Shown: piece after piece, positions 8,380 through 16,278 of the stretch
Layout of the letters: each line of letters opens with the position of its first letter
Numbering within the stretch: the stretch's first letter is position 1
Assembly: GCA_037129695.1 (NCBI GenBank)
Contig: JBAXUL010000077.1
Coordinates: 1 to 19,245 of the forward strand
Source: CAINVV01 sp037129695
GTDB lineage: Bacteria; Bacteroidota; Bacteroidia; Bacteroidales; Prolixibacteraceae
Length of the DNA stretch: 19,245 bases
Direction of reading: 5' to 3'
The notes under the pieces: model-generated
Database searches by the model: none
What the model saw: only the letters and a program-made list of their open reading frames with translations
What the model was told of the DNA's origin: nothing
Made by a program: the position numbers and the translations under genes

Positions 8380-11040
8380 TCAGAATCGGTACTCAACGAT
8401 CAGAAGAATATATCTCGGGAGTAGTTGATATTCAGACTTAGACACGCTAATATCGCTGATAAAATAACTTTGGAAGGTTTTGGTATCTAGCAAATTTTGG
8501 CCTGAAAGGGTGAAAGAAAGTTTATTTTCTTTGATGTTGTATCGTGTTTTTGCATCCAAAAAGTAATATTTGTTGTTGGCTTTATCCAAATTGCCAAAAA
8601 AATATCGTTCTGATTCTAACTGAATTTCCAATTTTTTGCTTAAAACAAAAGAGAGATCAACAAAGGACAGGTTATCCGTAAACTCGTTTTTACTACCGGT
8701 AATAACTTCATTATTGCTCCACTTTGAACCAATATGGTAATTAAAAACGCCATGAAAGCCTGAACGAAGTTCAAAGCCATAATTTAGATTATTGTTTTTT
8801 ACATTTCTTAGGTCTGAGCCATTGACCATGTTCCTGTAATTAGACAGAGTAAATCCAAAATTGACTTTCAAAGTGGATGATATTGATTTGATATACCGAT
8901 CAAAATTAGAGATAAGCATGATGAACTCCCTGCCTTTAATCACCATTTTCTCTGATTGCGTATAATTCTGTGATACAATGGAATTGGTGCTCAAATAATC
9001 GTGGTTTTTATTGTAGCTCAACAATATGTATGCGAAAGATTTGTCACCCCAACCACCATAGTTGTAATTCAAAATGGCAGAAGTTTGATTCAATTGGTTA
9101 AAATCACCGGTTCCTTTTGCAAATGTTCTGAAACCAGTGTGAATATACTGACCATAGGTGTCCAAAATGGTGGCGTTCGTTCGATTGTAGGTGTAAGTTG
9201 TCAGAACTTTATTTTTTTCGTTGATTAGCCATTCCAACCCGACCAAAGGATTAATGAAAAATGGACTTTGGTGCCTTGTTTCCCCCGGACTTTTTGTCTG
9301 GTTGTAGAGCTGATGAAAATTAAGTGCAGTTAGTAGCCCAAAGTGTTTGAGTCCAAGACGATACTTGGAGGTCAAATATAAATCAGTTGTGGAATAGGTA
9401 AGATCATTCTGGTATCCGGCAGGTACTTCTTTACCTCCATTTTCATTTGTAAAATAGAAATTGGAAAATAGATTATCTGATCTGTATTGATTGCCAAGTT
9501 TTATTTCCAGTAAATTGCCATTCTTTTTTTTGTCCATTAAGTGAGCCTCCAATGATCCAAATTGCATCGTATTTGAGCTCGTTTGATATACTTCACCAAC
9601 ACTGTTGGCTTCCGGAAATAGCTCCCGGTAATAAAATTGATTGATCAAATAGTTTTGAGGTGATTCTTCGTAAATATATTTACCGGACACGAGCAATACT
9701 TTGTTTTTTTTGAACCTGTTGGTATATACAAATTTTTCCTCGACAAGGAGATTGGTTGTCTCCATTTTCTCGCTGGTTAAAGAATTATTAAAAAGCAGCT
9801 TGTTCTGATCATTTACATCTGAATGATTGTATTTGCCTGTAAACAAAAGGGTTTGGGTCTTGGAAAAATCCTTGGTGAGATCAATTTTCCCAAAACCAGT
9901 CAATTTCGTTCTACGCAAATGGTAATCTTCCGTATTGATAAATGAGGTTTCCCCTACCGAAGTTGATTCATAACTGCTGTTATAGTAATTGTTCTCATCT
10001 GAGTTTAAAAAAGCCAGCACTTTCATCTTTAATGTGGGTGTGAGGGTAAAGATGCCATTCAGGGAATAGACGCCGGAGTTATTGAAGAGGATCCTTTTTT
10101 GTTTCAGATTCGGGGTATATGTGTTGATATTGAGCAGTGTATGTGTACTTTGATCATTTCCTGTGTTGCCCGGTTCTTCTTGTTCAGAGGGTCTTATCAA
10201 ATAGTTGATATCACCGACCGCATCTTCACCTATGTTATTGAGGCTGGCTATTCCGTAGAATTTCGTTTTTTTTCCGAAATTCATCAGATTGGTAAATCCT
10301 TCGTAATTACCACTTACCGGGTCGCCACCTGCAGACATATCTCCAAACCATTGCCTTTTCGATTTATCGTCCAACTTCAGGTTCAGTGCAACTTTGTCGC
10401 TGTGTTCGATGCCCTTGAGGAGTTTATTGTTGGAATAGTGCTGATAGACTTCGATTTTTTCAATTGGGTAGGCAGGCATGTTTTTCGATAAGATCCGATA
10501 GCCCTTCTCAAAGAAATCATCCCCGTCGATCATGATCTTCTCAATATCCTGGTTTCCGACTTTGATGGTGCCGTCACTGGATACATTTAACCCTGGGATA
10601 TTCTTCAGTAAATCTTCCAGAACACGTTCACCCCCTTTCGCGAACGCTTTGGCATTGAAAATGATGGTATCCCTTTTTATAACCATTGATTTATCCGCCG
10701 AAACTATGACCTCATTGAGCTCAATTGGCTCATATATCATGGTCGCATTTTTTGTGATCTCAAAGATTCCGTTTGCCAAATCGACCGGAATTACCATTGT
10801 TCTATAAGACATGGCAGTAAAGTTCAGAATTAATTTGCCCTTTTTGTTGGTAATAAGCCTATAATTTCCTTTTTCATCTGTCTGACAATATGCGACTATG
10901 GCCTCACTTTTTTCGGGTTTGAGGAAGACGTTGGCGAAAGGAACGGGAATCCTCTTCTCGTCTTTAACTGTTCCGTTAAGTGTGGTTTGGGCAAAGGCAA
11001 ATTGAGGGAAAAGAACCAAGTATAGAATAATTTTCTTCAT
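8380..11040 (-). CDS. Outer membrane beta-barrel protein with carboxypeptidase-like regulatory and plug domains
   Basis: 886-aa outer membrane protein. A Sec signal (MKKIILYLVLFPQFAFA, cut before QTT) is followed by a carboxypeptidase-D-regulatory-like domain at about 20-100 (LNGTVKDEKRIPVPFANV; GNYRLI). A TonB-receptor-type plug lies at about 105-225 (LNEVIVSADK, VLEDLLKNIPGLNV, IEKIMIDGDDFF, IEKIEVYQHY). The rest is a long run of alternating strands with aromatic girdle residues, ending in VEYRF as barrel proteins do. This is the TonB-dependent-receptor-like architecture that commonly accompanies GLPGLI proteins. No SusD partner or clear TonB box was seen, so the cargo is unknown. It starts 42 nt after the GLPGLI stop and is surely co-transcribed with it. 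No obvious hairpin terminator follows its stop. Confidence 0.93.
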   Translation of the reverse strand: MKKIILYLVLFPQFAFAQTTLNGTVKDEKRIPVPFANVFLKPEKSEAIVAYCQTDEKGNYRLITNKKGKLILNFTAMSYRTMVIPVDLANGIFEITKNATMIYEPIELNEVIVSADKSMVIKRDTIIFNAKAFAKGGERVLEDLLKNIPGLNVSSDGTIKVGNQDIEKIMIDGDDFFEKGYRILSKNMPAYPIEKIEVYQHYSNNKLLKGIEHSDKVALNLKLDDKSKRQWFGDMSAGGDPVSGNYEGFTNLMNFGKKTKFYGIASLNNIGEDAVGDINYLIRPSEQEEPGNTGNDQSTHTLLNINTYTPNLKQKRILFNNSGVYSLNGIFTLTPTLKMKVLAFLNSDENNYYNSSYESTSVGETSFINTEDYHLRRTKLTGFGKIDLTKDFSKTQTLLFTGKYNHSDVNDQNKLLFNNSLTSEKMETTNLLVEEKFVYTNRFKKNKVLLVSGKYIYEESPQNYLINQFYYRELFPEANSVGEVYQTSSNTMQFGSLEAHLMDKKKNGNLLEIKLGNQYRSDNLFSNFYFTNENGGKEVPAGYQNDLTYSTTDLYLTSKYRLGLKHFGLLTALNFHQLYNQTKSPGETRHQSPFFINPLVGLEWLINEKNKVLTTYTYNRTNATILDTYGQYIHTGFRTFAKGTGDFNQLNQTSAILNYNYGGWGDKSFAYILLSYNKNHDYLSTNSIVSQNYTQSEKMVIKGREFIMLISNFDRYIKSISSTLKVNFGFTLSNYRNMVNGSDLRNVKNNNLNYGFELRSGFHGVFNYHIGSKWSNNEVITGSKNEFTDNLSFVDLSFVLSKKLEIQLESERYFFGNLDKANNKYYFLDAKTRYNIKENKLSFTLSGQNLLDTKTFQSYFISDISVSKSEYQLLPRYILLIVEYRF

Positions 11041-11082
11041 GATCTATTTTTTAGATCAATTACCAATTTTACTTTTCAGACC

Positions 11083-11853
11083 CTAAAAGTCATAATCCAT
11101 TTCAATGGATTTTGGTTTGGAGATTTTGAAACTAACCTTGAAGCCTCTATCCATTCGGGACGATAGTATCTTGCCTGCTTCTTCCGCCTTTTTCAGACTT
11201 TTTTCAAACTTTTTTCTGAATTCTGTGCGCGGAATAACCTTGAGGTTGGAAGGTTTGTTCTCGACCACGCATTCTTCCATGTTCACAGTTTTAGCAAATA
11301 GATATACTTCTTTGGTATCATCGCTTATTTCAAGTATCAGTCCGGGTAATCCGTTTAATTTCAGAGGCCCTAAATTGGTCTGTATGTCAGTGGTAAACCA
11401 GACGGTATAGTTGCGCCCTCTGAAGGTGCAGGTTGCCTTGCTGCAAATGTGTTGATTGATCTTTTTTGTATCATCTGAAATATTCCAGAAAATGATAGGA
11501 ATTGATTCTTCAATTTCAAAATCTACTTTTTTATCAAAATCACCAACGTACTCTCTGATCAAATTCTTTTGTCTGTTTATCTTGATGTATAGAAGGGATT
11601 TGTCGTGATTTTTGATATATATATTCCCATCCGCGTCTTCCAGTGTATCATCTTCTTTGTCTTCTCCAAAAGTCTCTTTGTATTCAAATAATGATTGTGA
11701 ATTATTAAAAGAGAAATTAGCATTATAAGAAATCGGACCAAAAAAATTTAATTTCATCTCGTAATTAACTTTGTAATGATACAGACTATCAAATTGGCCC
11801 ATAGAGTCAAGTCCGTACAGGACAAATAACAGAACAAGTAGTTTATTCTTCAT
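11083..11853 (-). CDS. GLPGLI family protein
   Basis: 256-aa exported protein. Signal peptide at 1-19 (MKNKLLVLLFVLYGLDSMG). The defining motif GLPGLI is exact at residues 168-173 within GPLKLNGLPGLILEI. It is preceded by the rest of the family core: WNISDDTKKINQHIC (about 123-137), a second Cys at 142, and FRGRNYTVWFTTDI. The two Cys (137, 142) may be paired. The biochemical role of the family is unknown; it is periplasmic or surface-exposed in Bacteroidota and often encoded beside an outer membrane barrel, exactly as here. The upstream gap to the small secreted protein gene is 76 nt and contains a strong hairpin; the downstream gap to the barrel gene is 42 nt. Confidence 0.95.
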   Translation of the reverse strand: MKNKLLVLLFVLYGLDSMGQFDSLYHYKVNYEMKLNFFGPISYNANFSFNNSQSLFEYKETFGEDKEDDTLEDADGNIYIKNHDKSLLYIKINRQKNLIREYVGDFDKKVDFEIEESIPIIFWNISDDTKKINQHICSKATCTFRGRNYTVWFTTDIQTNLGPLKLNGLPGLILEISDDTKEVYLFAKTVNMEECVVENKPSNLKVIPRTEFRKKFEKSLKKAEEAGKILSSRMDRGFKVSFKISKPKSIEMDYDF

Positions 11854-11868
11854 AGTTTTTTGTCTTTA

Positions 11869-11898
11869 ATACTGACTGCCTTTATTGGCAGTCAGTAT
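11869..11898 (-). repeat. 12-bp-stem hairpin between small secreted gene and GLPGLI gene
   Basis: Arms 11869-11880 and 11887-11898 (ATACTGACTGCC and its exact reverse complement) enclose a 6-nt loop. On the minus-strand transcript the stem is followed by an A-rich run rather than U, so it is not a classical intrinsic terminator. It ends 15 nt before the GLPGLI start codon, after the small gene's stop at 11930. A likely role is partial attenuation or 3'-end protection that makes the first gene more abundant than the two behind it. Confidence 0.7.
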
Positions 11899-11929
11899 AC
11901 GTTAGCATTAAAATTTTATGGGTGAATTG

Positions 11930-12307
11930 CTAAAAATATTCCATGAGAAAAGCTCTAATATCAGCAAGAACTTGATTCGCAAGTGCTTTGGCTATTGCTC
12001 TTACTTCAGAGCAGTCTCCGGAGGCAGTTGCTGACGCCTCAACATTAAACACGCCTACTTTTGCGCTTACAGTTACTGTAACCGAGCACTGCATAACCGG
12101 CAATGGTGATAAGCTCGCATGAACTGATTCGGTGATTAATTGTGATAATTCACCTTCAGTCAGATAAGTAATATCGCCAAGATCTATGGAGATATTTTTC
12201 AATTGTTGAATCCCGGCTTGGGTTTTGTCGATTTTGACATCGTTGGATGCAAATCCAATGGATGAAACCACAAAAAGAGCCATCAAAAGCAAGATGAACT
12301 TTTTCAT
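11930..12307 (-). CDS. Small exported protein with two cysteines, unknown function
   Basis: 125-aa protein not recognised. Signal peptide at 1-20 (MKKFILLLMALFVVSSIGFA), leaving a mature chain of about 105 residues. The mature part has a Gln/Ile/Leu-rich N-terminal region, then a predicted hairpin of two strongly alternating strands (SVTVTVSAKVGVF, NVEASATAS) bounded by its only cysteines, Cys74 and Cys99, which could form one disulfide. It ends in an Ala-rich amphipathic helix (VRAIAKALANQVLADIRAFL). No lipobox, double-glycine leader or type IX sorting domain. The ATG is preceded by an AT-rich leader without a clear -7/-33 pair. First gene of the cluster with the GLPGLI and barrel genes, separated from them by a hairpin. 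It may be a ligand, cargo or accessory of the barrel; this is inference from position only. Confidence 0.8.
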   Translation of the reverse strand: MKKFILLLMALFVVSSIGFASNDVKIDKTQAGIQQLKNISIDLGDITYLTEGELSQLITESVHASLSPLPVMQCSVTVTVSAKVGVFNVEASATASGDCSEVRAIAKALANQVLADIRAFLMEYF

Positions 12308-12361
12308 TGTATTGATTTTTATAATTTGTTTAAAAACAGTAAATTCACGAATTGATTTTCC

Positions 12362-12505
12362 TTATAAAGCTGTGTTTAACCCCATAAGGAGGGCTCCTTC
12401 CAAGCAGGAAAACTCCAACTTATTGGCCGCATCGGTGAGCCCTATCCGCAGGATCTTGAGGGACACTTCGGTGAAAAGTAATCCGGTGCGGCCATCCGAA
12501 TAAAT
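12362..12505 (-). other. Start-less 47-codon open frame, possible coding remnant
   Basis: An open frame on the minus strand, closed by TAA at 12362-12364 and bounded upstream by a stop at 12506-12508. It reads as plausible protein (GLLFTEVSLKILRIGLTDAA, then KLEFSCLEGALL) with third positions mostly G or C, but has no ATG near its beginning. It could be the tail of a decayed gene or mobile element, or simply the complement of a structured RNA on the other strand. No homologue is recognised. Confidence 0.25.
12388..12493 (+). other. Candidate structured RNA element
   Basis: Read as plus-strand RNA, an 11-bp closing stem pairs 12425-12435 with 12483-12493, with one G-U pair (12432/12486). Inside are two helices: 12440-12447 with 12451-12462 (CCCT/AGGG stacked on ATCC/GGAT, 4-nt bulge) and 12464-12473 (CAC-UUCG-GUG, a stable tetraloop). 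Upstream, GGAG 12388-12391 pairs with CTCC 12413-12416 around TTCC/GGAA. The G-U pair would be an A-C mismatch on the other strand, which favours a plus-strand RNA. The base composition is clearly more GC-rich than the flanks. No known riboswitch or RNA family is recognised. Orientation and transcription are inference. Confidence 0.35.
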
Positions 12506-12517
12506 TTATTCATGGCC
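12490..12517. repeat. 28-nt near-perfect palindrome
   Basis: GGCCAT (12490-12495), two unpaired C, the perfect 14-bp palindrome GAATAAATTTATTC (12498-12511), then ATGGCC (12512-12517). Its first four bases are the last four of the closing stem of the neighbouring structured block, so the two folds would exclude each other at that point. Confidence 0.5.
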
Positions 12518-12854
12518 ATCGCTGACTGTTTTTAAAAATGTGGGTCGAAATAGTATCCAAACAATCCTGTCCAAATAGCTTTGAATTTGTTTAAGGGAAA
12601 CGAGGATTGTCCTTCTTCCATGTTAATCTGCCAATTATTCAATAAGTTACCCTGTTTTTTTGAGAAAAGCGAAAGTTAGGAGATAACTTTTCTTTAAAAA
12701 TCAGTAATTGCCAGATAGTCTGCATTTTAATAATAATGTCTTTTCTAAAATGATGATTGAAACAGAAAGGTTGGCACCAAACGAAAGCGTGCAGAAGTAT
12801 GACTTTGAATTAGAATGAACATCTTAATGACAATAAAGGTTGGGTGCTTTTTTT

Positions 12855-12862
12855 TATCTTCG
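12855..12862 (+). promoter_or_regulatory. Candidate -7 element for ribE
   Basis: TATCTTCG matches TAnnTTTG with one change and lies 21 nt before the ribE ATG, giving a leader of about 14 nt. No good -33 element is present at 19-21 nt; the nearest TTG (12840-12842) is only 12 nt away. Confidence 0.4.
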
Positions 12863-12883
12863 TGAAATTTTAATCTTCATCAA

Positions 12884-13486
12884 ATGTTTTCAGGTATTGT
12901 AGAGGGTATGGGTACCGTGGTATCTATCATAAAAGATCAGGAGAATGTTCACCTGACGCTGAGTTGCGATTTCACACAGGAACTAAAAGTCGACCAGAGC
13001 CTGTCTCACAATGGTGTCTGCCTCACGGTGGTCAGGAAGGATGGAAGCCAGTACACGGTCACAGCCATCAAGGAGACATTGATTAAATCCAATCTCGGAC
13101 TGTTGAGGGTGGGAGACAAGGTCAACCTTGAAAGAAGCATGAAGCTGGACGGCCGGTTGGATGGGCATATTGTACAGGGTCATGTGGATCAGACTGCTGT
13201 TTGTGCGGAAGTAATCGAAGCGGATGGGAGCTGGTACTATACTTTCAAATATGATTTTGACCTTGTAAAAGCCAGACAGGGATACATGACCGTGGAAAAG
13301 GGTTCGGCAACAGTCAATGGGGTCAGTCTTACGGTTGTGAATTCGCAAAAAGATTCTTTCCAGGTGGCCATCATCCCTTACACTTTCGAACACACCAATT
13401 TCCATGCCATCAAAAAGGGCAGCGTGATCAACCTCGAATTTGATATCATCGGTAAATATTTGAGCAGGTTAGCCGAGTACAAATGA
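12884..13486 (+). CDS. ribE: Riboflavin synthase, alpha chain
   Basis: Converts two 6,7-dimethyl-8-ribityllumazine molecules to riboflavin plus a pyrimidinedione, the last step of riboflavin synthesis (EC 2.5.1.9), in the cytoplasm as a trimer. At 200 aa it has the usual length, with two lumazine-binding repeats. The first opens MFSGIVEGMGTV and contains NGVCLTVV and LGLLRVGDKVNLERSM. The second begins near LDGHIVQGHVDQT and contains NGVSLTVV and VINLEFDIIGKY, the classic C-terminal signature. The ATG start is fixed by the invariant MFSG. It stands alone, with no other rib gene in the window, and has no FMN riboswitch upstream, so it is probably constitutive. The symbol ribC is used in some species. 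Confidence 0.97.
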   Translation: MFSGIVEGMGTVVSIIKDQENVHLTLSCDFTQELKVDQSLSHNGVCLTVVRKDGSQYTVTAIKETLIKSNLGLLRVGDKVNLERSMKLDGRLDGHIVQGHVDQTAVCAEVIEADGSWYYTFKYDFDLVKARQGYMTVEKGSATVNGVSLTVVNSQKDSFQVAIIPYTFEHTNFHAIKKGSVINLEFDIIGKYLSRLAEYK

Positions 13487-13707
13487 TGAGTGGACGACTT
13501 GGATCACGTAAAAGGCCGGAGAGAAGGAATGAATGAGAGACTGGGAGACTTGGCGAGTGCAACACCTGAGATCTGTCCTTCCTTCCCTTAGTGGTAAAAT
13601 TCGATTAAACCATATCTGACTTTATTGGTCTTTTTATGGTAAGTGTTTATCCATATTCCAATAGATTTTCAAGATTATCATACTTCTGATCAATTAAACT
13701 GTTATCC

Positions 13708-14940
13708 ATGGGAAAAAATGTACACCAGAGATCCTGTCTCATCTTATCATTTCTTTTAATTTCCGGAGCGGTGGCTGCCAAGGAAACCCCCGAGGCAAAG
13801 GCTGCGAGGATTCATCAATCAGTTTTTACCATTGACACCCATTCAGATACTCCTCTGAATCTGTTGCGTGATGATTTTGACGTGGCAAAAAGGAATGACC
13901 AAACAACGACTGGTACCAAGTGTGATTTTCCGAGGATGAAAGAGGGCGGACTGGATGCACAGTTTTTTGCTGTTTTTGTGGCACAGGGTCCCAGAACACC
14001 GGAGGGCGATGCCAATGTCAAGAAAAAGGCACTCGACATATTGGCGGCGGTCAAAAAGAATGTGGAAGCAAATTCAGGTGTTGCGGCCATCGCCCTAACT
14101 CCGGATGATGGTTACAATCTGGAAAAAGAGGGAAGGCGGGCTATCTTTATCGGACTGGAGAATGGTTATGCTCTTGCCAACGACATCACCATGGTGAAAA
14201 AATATTATGACATGGGAATCAGGTATATCACCCTGTGCCATACTTCCAACAATGATGTATGTGATTCTTCAACAGACAAGAAAAAGGGAGCGGAATATCA
14301 TGGGTTGTCTTCTTTCGGGAAAGAAGTCGTGGCAGAAATGAACAAAGCCGGCATGATGATCGATGTTTCCCACATCTCTGATGAGTCTTTTATGGATGTG
14401 GTCCGCCTAAGCAAAACCCCGATCATTGCGAGCCACTCTTGCGCCCGCGCCATATGCGACAATCCAAGGAATCTGACCGATGATGACTTGAAAGCTCTGG
14501 CAAAAAATGGAGGAGTCATCCAGATGTGCTTTCTTTCTGACTATGTGAAGAAACCGGATCCAAACCCGAAAAGGGATTCAGTCATGGCGGTTGTCAGGAA
14601 AAAATACAACGATTTCCAGGATCTGTCGGATGAAAAATCAAGGGAAGCATGGAAAGAATACCGCGAAGCGGGGAAAAAATACCCCAACAAACTGGCAACC
14701 GTTCAGGACATGGTCGATCACATAGATCACATCGTTCAAGTGATTGGAATTGATTATGTAGGAATTGGAACCGACTTCGATGGTGGCGGCGACTTGTCGG
14801 GATGCAGGGACGTGAGCCAAATGGGAAATGTAACGCTTGAACTGGTGAAGAGGGGATATTCCGAAAAAGACATCAGGAAGATCTGGGGAGGAAATTTTAT
14901 GCGGGTTTTCCGGGAAGTTCAGAAACTGGCAACAAAGTAA
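13708..14940 (+). CDS. Exported membrane dipeptidase, peptidase family M19
   Basis: 410-aa zinc dipeptidase of the renal dipeptidase family, hydrolysing dipeptides in the periplasm or at the cell surface. Signal peptide at about 1-24 (CLILSFLLISGAVAA). All expected metal and catalytic residues are present: HSD (His45, Asp47), the bridging Glu151 in GLENG, His222 in IDVSHISD, His243 in ASHSCARAICDNPRN with Arg254, and Asp356 in GIGTDFDGG. A charged helical insertion (about 280-330, rich in Lys, Glu and Asp) lies before the last ligand region. About 220 bp separate it from ribE; that gap contains the imperfect direct repeat GAGACTGG/GAGACTTGG (13537-13553) but no gene. Its stop is immediately followed by the stop of the convergent HU/SPOR gene, with no space for a terminator. 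Confidence 0.95.
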   Translation: MGKNVHQRSCLILSFLLISGAVAAKETPEAKAARIHQSVFTIDTHSDTPLNLLRDDFDVAKRNDQTTTGTKCDFPRMKEGGLDAQFFAVFVAQGPRTPEGDANVKKKALDILAAVKKNVEANSGVAAIALTPDDGYNLEKEGRRAIFIGLENGYALANDITMVKKYYDMGIRYITLCHTSNNDVCDSSTDKKKGAEYHGLSSFGKEVVAEMNKAGMMIDVSHISDESFMDVVRLSKTPIIASHSCARAICDNPRNLTDDDLKALAKNGGVIQMCFLSDYVKKPDPNPKRDSVMAVVRKKYNDFQDLSDEKSREAWKEYREAGKKYPNKLATVQDMVDHIDHIVQVIGIDYVGIGTDFDGGGDLSGCRDVSQMGNVTLELVKRGYSEKDIRKIWGGNFMRVFREVQKLATK

Positions 14941-16047
14941 TTACTTCTTGTCTGCCATCACCCAAAATCCTCCGTCCGGTTCTGCCGTCAGCAATTTTTT
15001 TAGGGTCTGCTCAGCGGCACCTCTGGTTGGGTAAGTATCAACAGATACCCTGAAGAAACCTTTGCCCATACTTGAAACCTGAGCAGGATAACCCTGGCTG
15101 ATCAGCTCCTGTGCCAGTTTATCCGCATTTTCCCTTATTTTGAAACAACCGCCTACTACATGGTATCTGCCTTTTGACGACTCATTGACGACGGTCTGGG
15201 CAATGGACTTCTCTGGCTGAGAAGTATTGATTGAAACCATTTCAGGCATATTTTTTTCCGGAATTGTGGTTTCAGCAGAGGAATTGTCAGGCTTCACCTT
15301 TACGGGTAAAACCTTTTCGGTTTCCACAATCAGTTTTGGCTCAGACATTTGCACATCCTGGGTGTCCTCTTTCTCTGAAACTTTGGCTTCAGGCCTGAGG
15401 CTGACAGGTGTATCTGAGATGGCAAGAGAGGCATTATTCGGAGCGAGCTGATTGATCAGTTGTTTGTGTTTAAACAAATTACTTAGAGGAAGAAAATACA
15501 GCAACGCAACAATGGGTATTGCGATCAGGAGATATTTGATTGCCTGACGATTCATAATAGGGCGATGGTCTCTTTGTGGCTCAGGTGCTTTGTCTCTGAA
15601 AACTGGTTTGACAGGATGATTGTGTTTTCTGGCAATCTCAGGGAAATGAAAAGCATCCAGTCCATAGGCATCCCTCCTGACAGGTTGATAGGCACCGGCT
15701 TGAAACAAAAGATTCTCATTCTGGTCGAACCGGAGCGTGCCAATCTGGTCAAAATCCACATTTTCACCGTTTTCCAGCTTAAAAAGGTATTCAGAAACAA
15801 ATTCAGAAACGATTTTTCTGGCTTCAAGATACCCTACCCCTTCACGTTCGGAAACGTAATTGACAAGTAGACCATCATTTTTTTTCAGTTTTCCGCTAAA
15901 AATAATTTCCTTGGCTGGTGGGGAAAATTGATTGCTCTGCCCTTCATATCGTGCTGACTGATAGTTGGCAATAAACCCTCCGAGATCGGGGATGATCACG
16001 CAATCGTTGATTTTCAACAATTCTGAAATGTAAACTGAAAGGTTCAT
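14941..16047 (-). CDS. CCDC81-type HU domain protein with transmembrane segment and SPOR domain
   Basis: 368-aa inner-membrane protein of a Bacteroidota family. Residues about 1-125 form a pair of HU-like DNA-binding domains of the CCDC81 type: VYISELLKINDCVIIPDLGGFI, then a second unit around YLEARKIVSEFV and VDFDQIGTLRF. A single membrane helix follows at about 170-192 (YLLIAIPIVALLYFLPLSNLF). A low-complexity Pro/Glu/Lys linker leads to a C-terminal SPOR domain at about 293-366 (YHVVGGCFKIRENADKLA; GFFRVSVDTYPTRGAA; GFWVMA). SPOR domains bind denuded peptidoglycan at division sites, and the HU part should bind DNA, so the protein may link the nucleoid to the septum; that role is inferred in the literature on domain grounds. 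The frame extends to TTG at 16086, but ATG 16045-16047 fits the domain start and the -7 element at 16066-16073. Confidence 0.92.
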   Translation of the reverse strand: MNLSVYISELLKINDCVIIPDLGGFIANYQSARYEGQSNQFSPPAKEIIFSGKLKKNDGLLVNYVSEREGVGYLEARKIVSEFVSEYLFKLENGENVDFDQIGTLRFDQNENLLFQAGAYQPVRRDAYGLDAFHFPEIARKHNHPVKPVFRDKAPEPQRDHRPIMNRQAIKYLLIAIPIVALLYFLPLSNLFKHKQLINQLAPNNASLAISDTPVSLRPEAKVSEKEDTQDVQMSEPKLIVETEKVLPVKVKPDNSSAETTIPEKNMPEMVSINTSQPEKSIAQTVVNESSKGRYHVVGGCFKIRENADKLAQELISQGYPAQVSSMGKGFFRVSVDTYPTRGAAEQTLKKLLTAEPDGGFWVMADKK

Positions 16048-16065
16048 GATCGAATAATTGGGTCT

Positions 16066-16073
16066 CAAATATA
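16066..16073 (-). promoter_or_regulatory. Candidate -7 element for HU/SPOR gene
   Basis: On the minus strand TATATTTG matches TAnnTTTG exactly and ends 18 nt before the ATG at 16047. Initiation near 16059 would leave a leader of about 12 nt and excludes the upstream TTG start at 16086. No good -33 element was found at 19-21 nt. Confidence 0.4.
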
Positions 16074-16278
16074 AGAATAAATCCAAGATTTAGTACTTTT
16101 GACTTTGATAGAGGAATAAAATTGAAGGGAAATTGCGCCAAAAGAATTTGAATTCCGTCATCGGGACTTAAGAAAGGCTCGATTTTGAAATATCAAATCC
16201 TGGGTTTGTTGCCATTATATTCACTCCAGAGAACATAACAACTGAACCAACTAAAAGTTTAAGAATAAAAAGCACCAC

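Larger units (their letters stand above)
12308..12883. other. 576-bp gene-free region between divergent small-protein and ribE genes
   Basis: No intact gene is seen. From the left it holds an AT-rich leader of the small secreted gene (12308-12360), a GC-richer foldable block (about 12380-12517), about 320 bp of AT-rich DNA with no recognised signal, and the ribE promoter area near 12855. The FMN riboswitch core expected for some riboflavin genes is absent. Confidence 0.7.

Noticed and set aside
12469..12491. String resembling the opening of a cobalamin riboswitch (GAAAAG...AATCCGGTG)
   Set aside because: The rest of the core, including the CCCGCAACTGT-like segment and B12 box, is absent downstream.
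12520..12883. Possible FMN riboswitch upstream of ribE
   Set aside because: None of the conserved FMN core blocks (AGGGGC, GGGCGGGGTG-like, CCGACGGT) is present on the plus strand; the region is AT-rich.
12983..13405. 140-codon frame antisense to ribE
   Set aside because: A shadow of a well-conserved gene with no recognisable protein features.
13537..13553. Tandem-like GAGACTGG/GAGACTTGG repeat between ribE and the dipeptidase gene
   Set aside because: Only two imperfect copies in purine-rich DNA; no array or mobile-element end can be supported.
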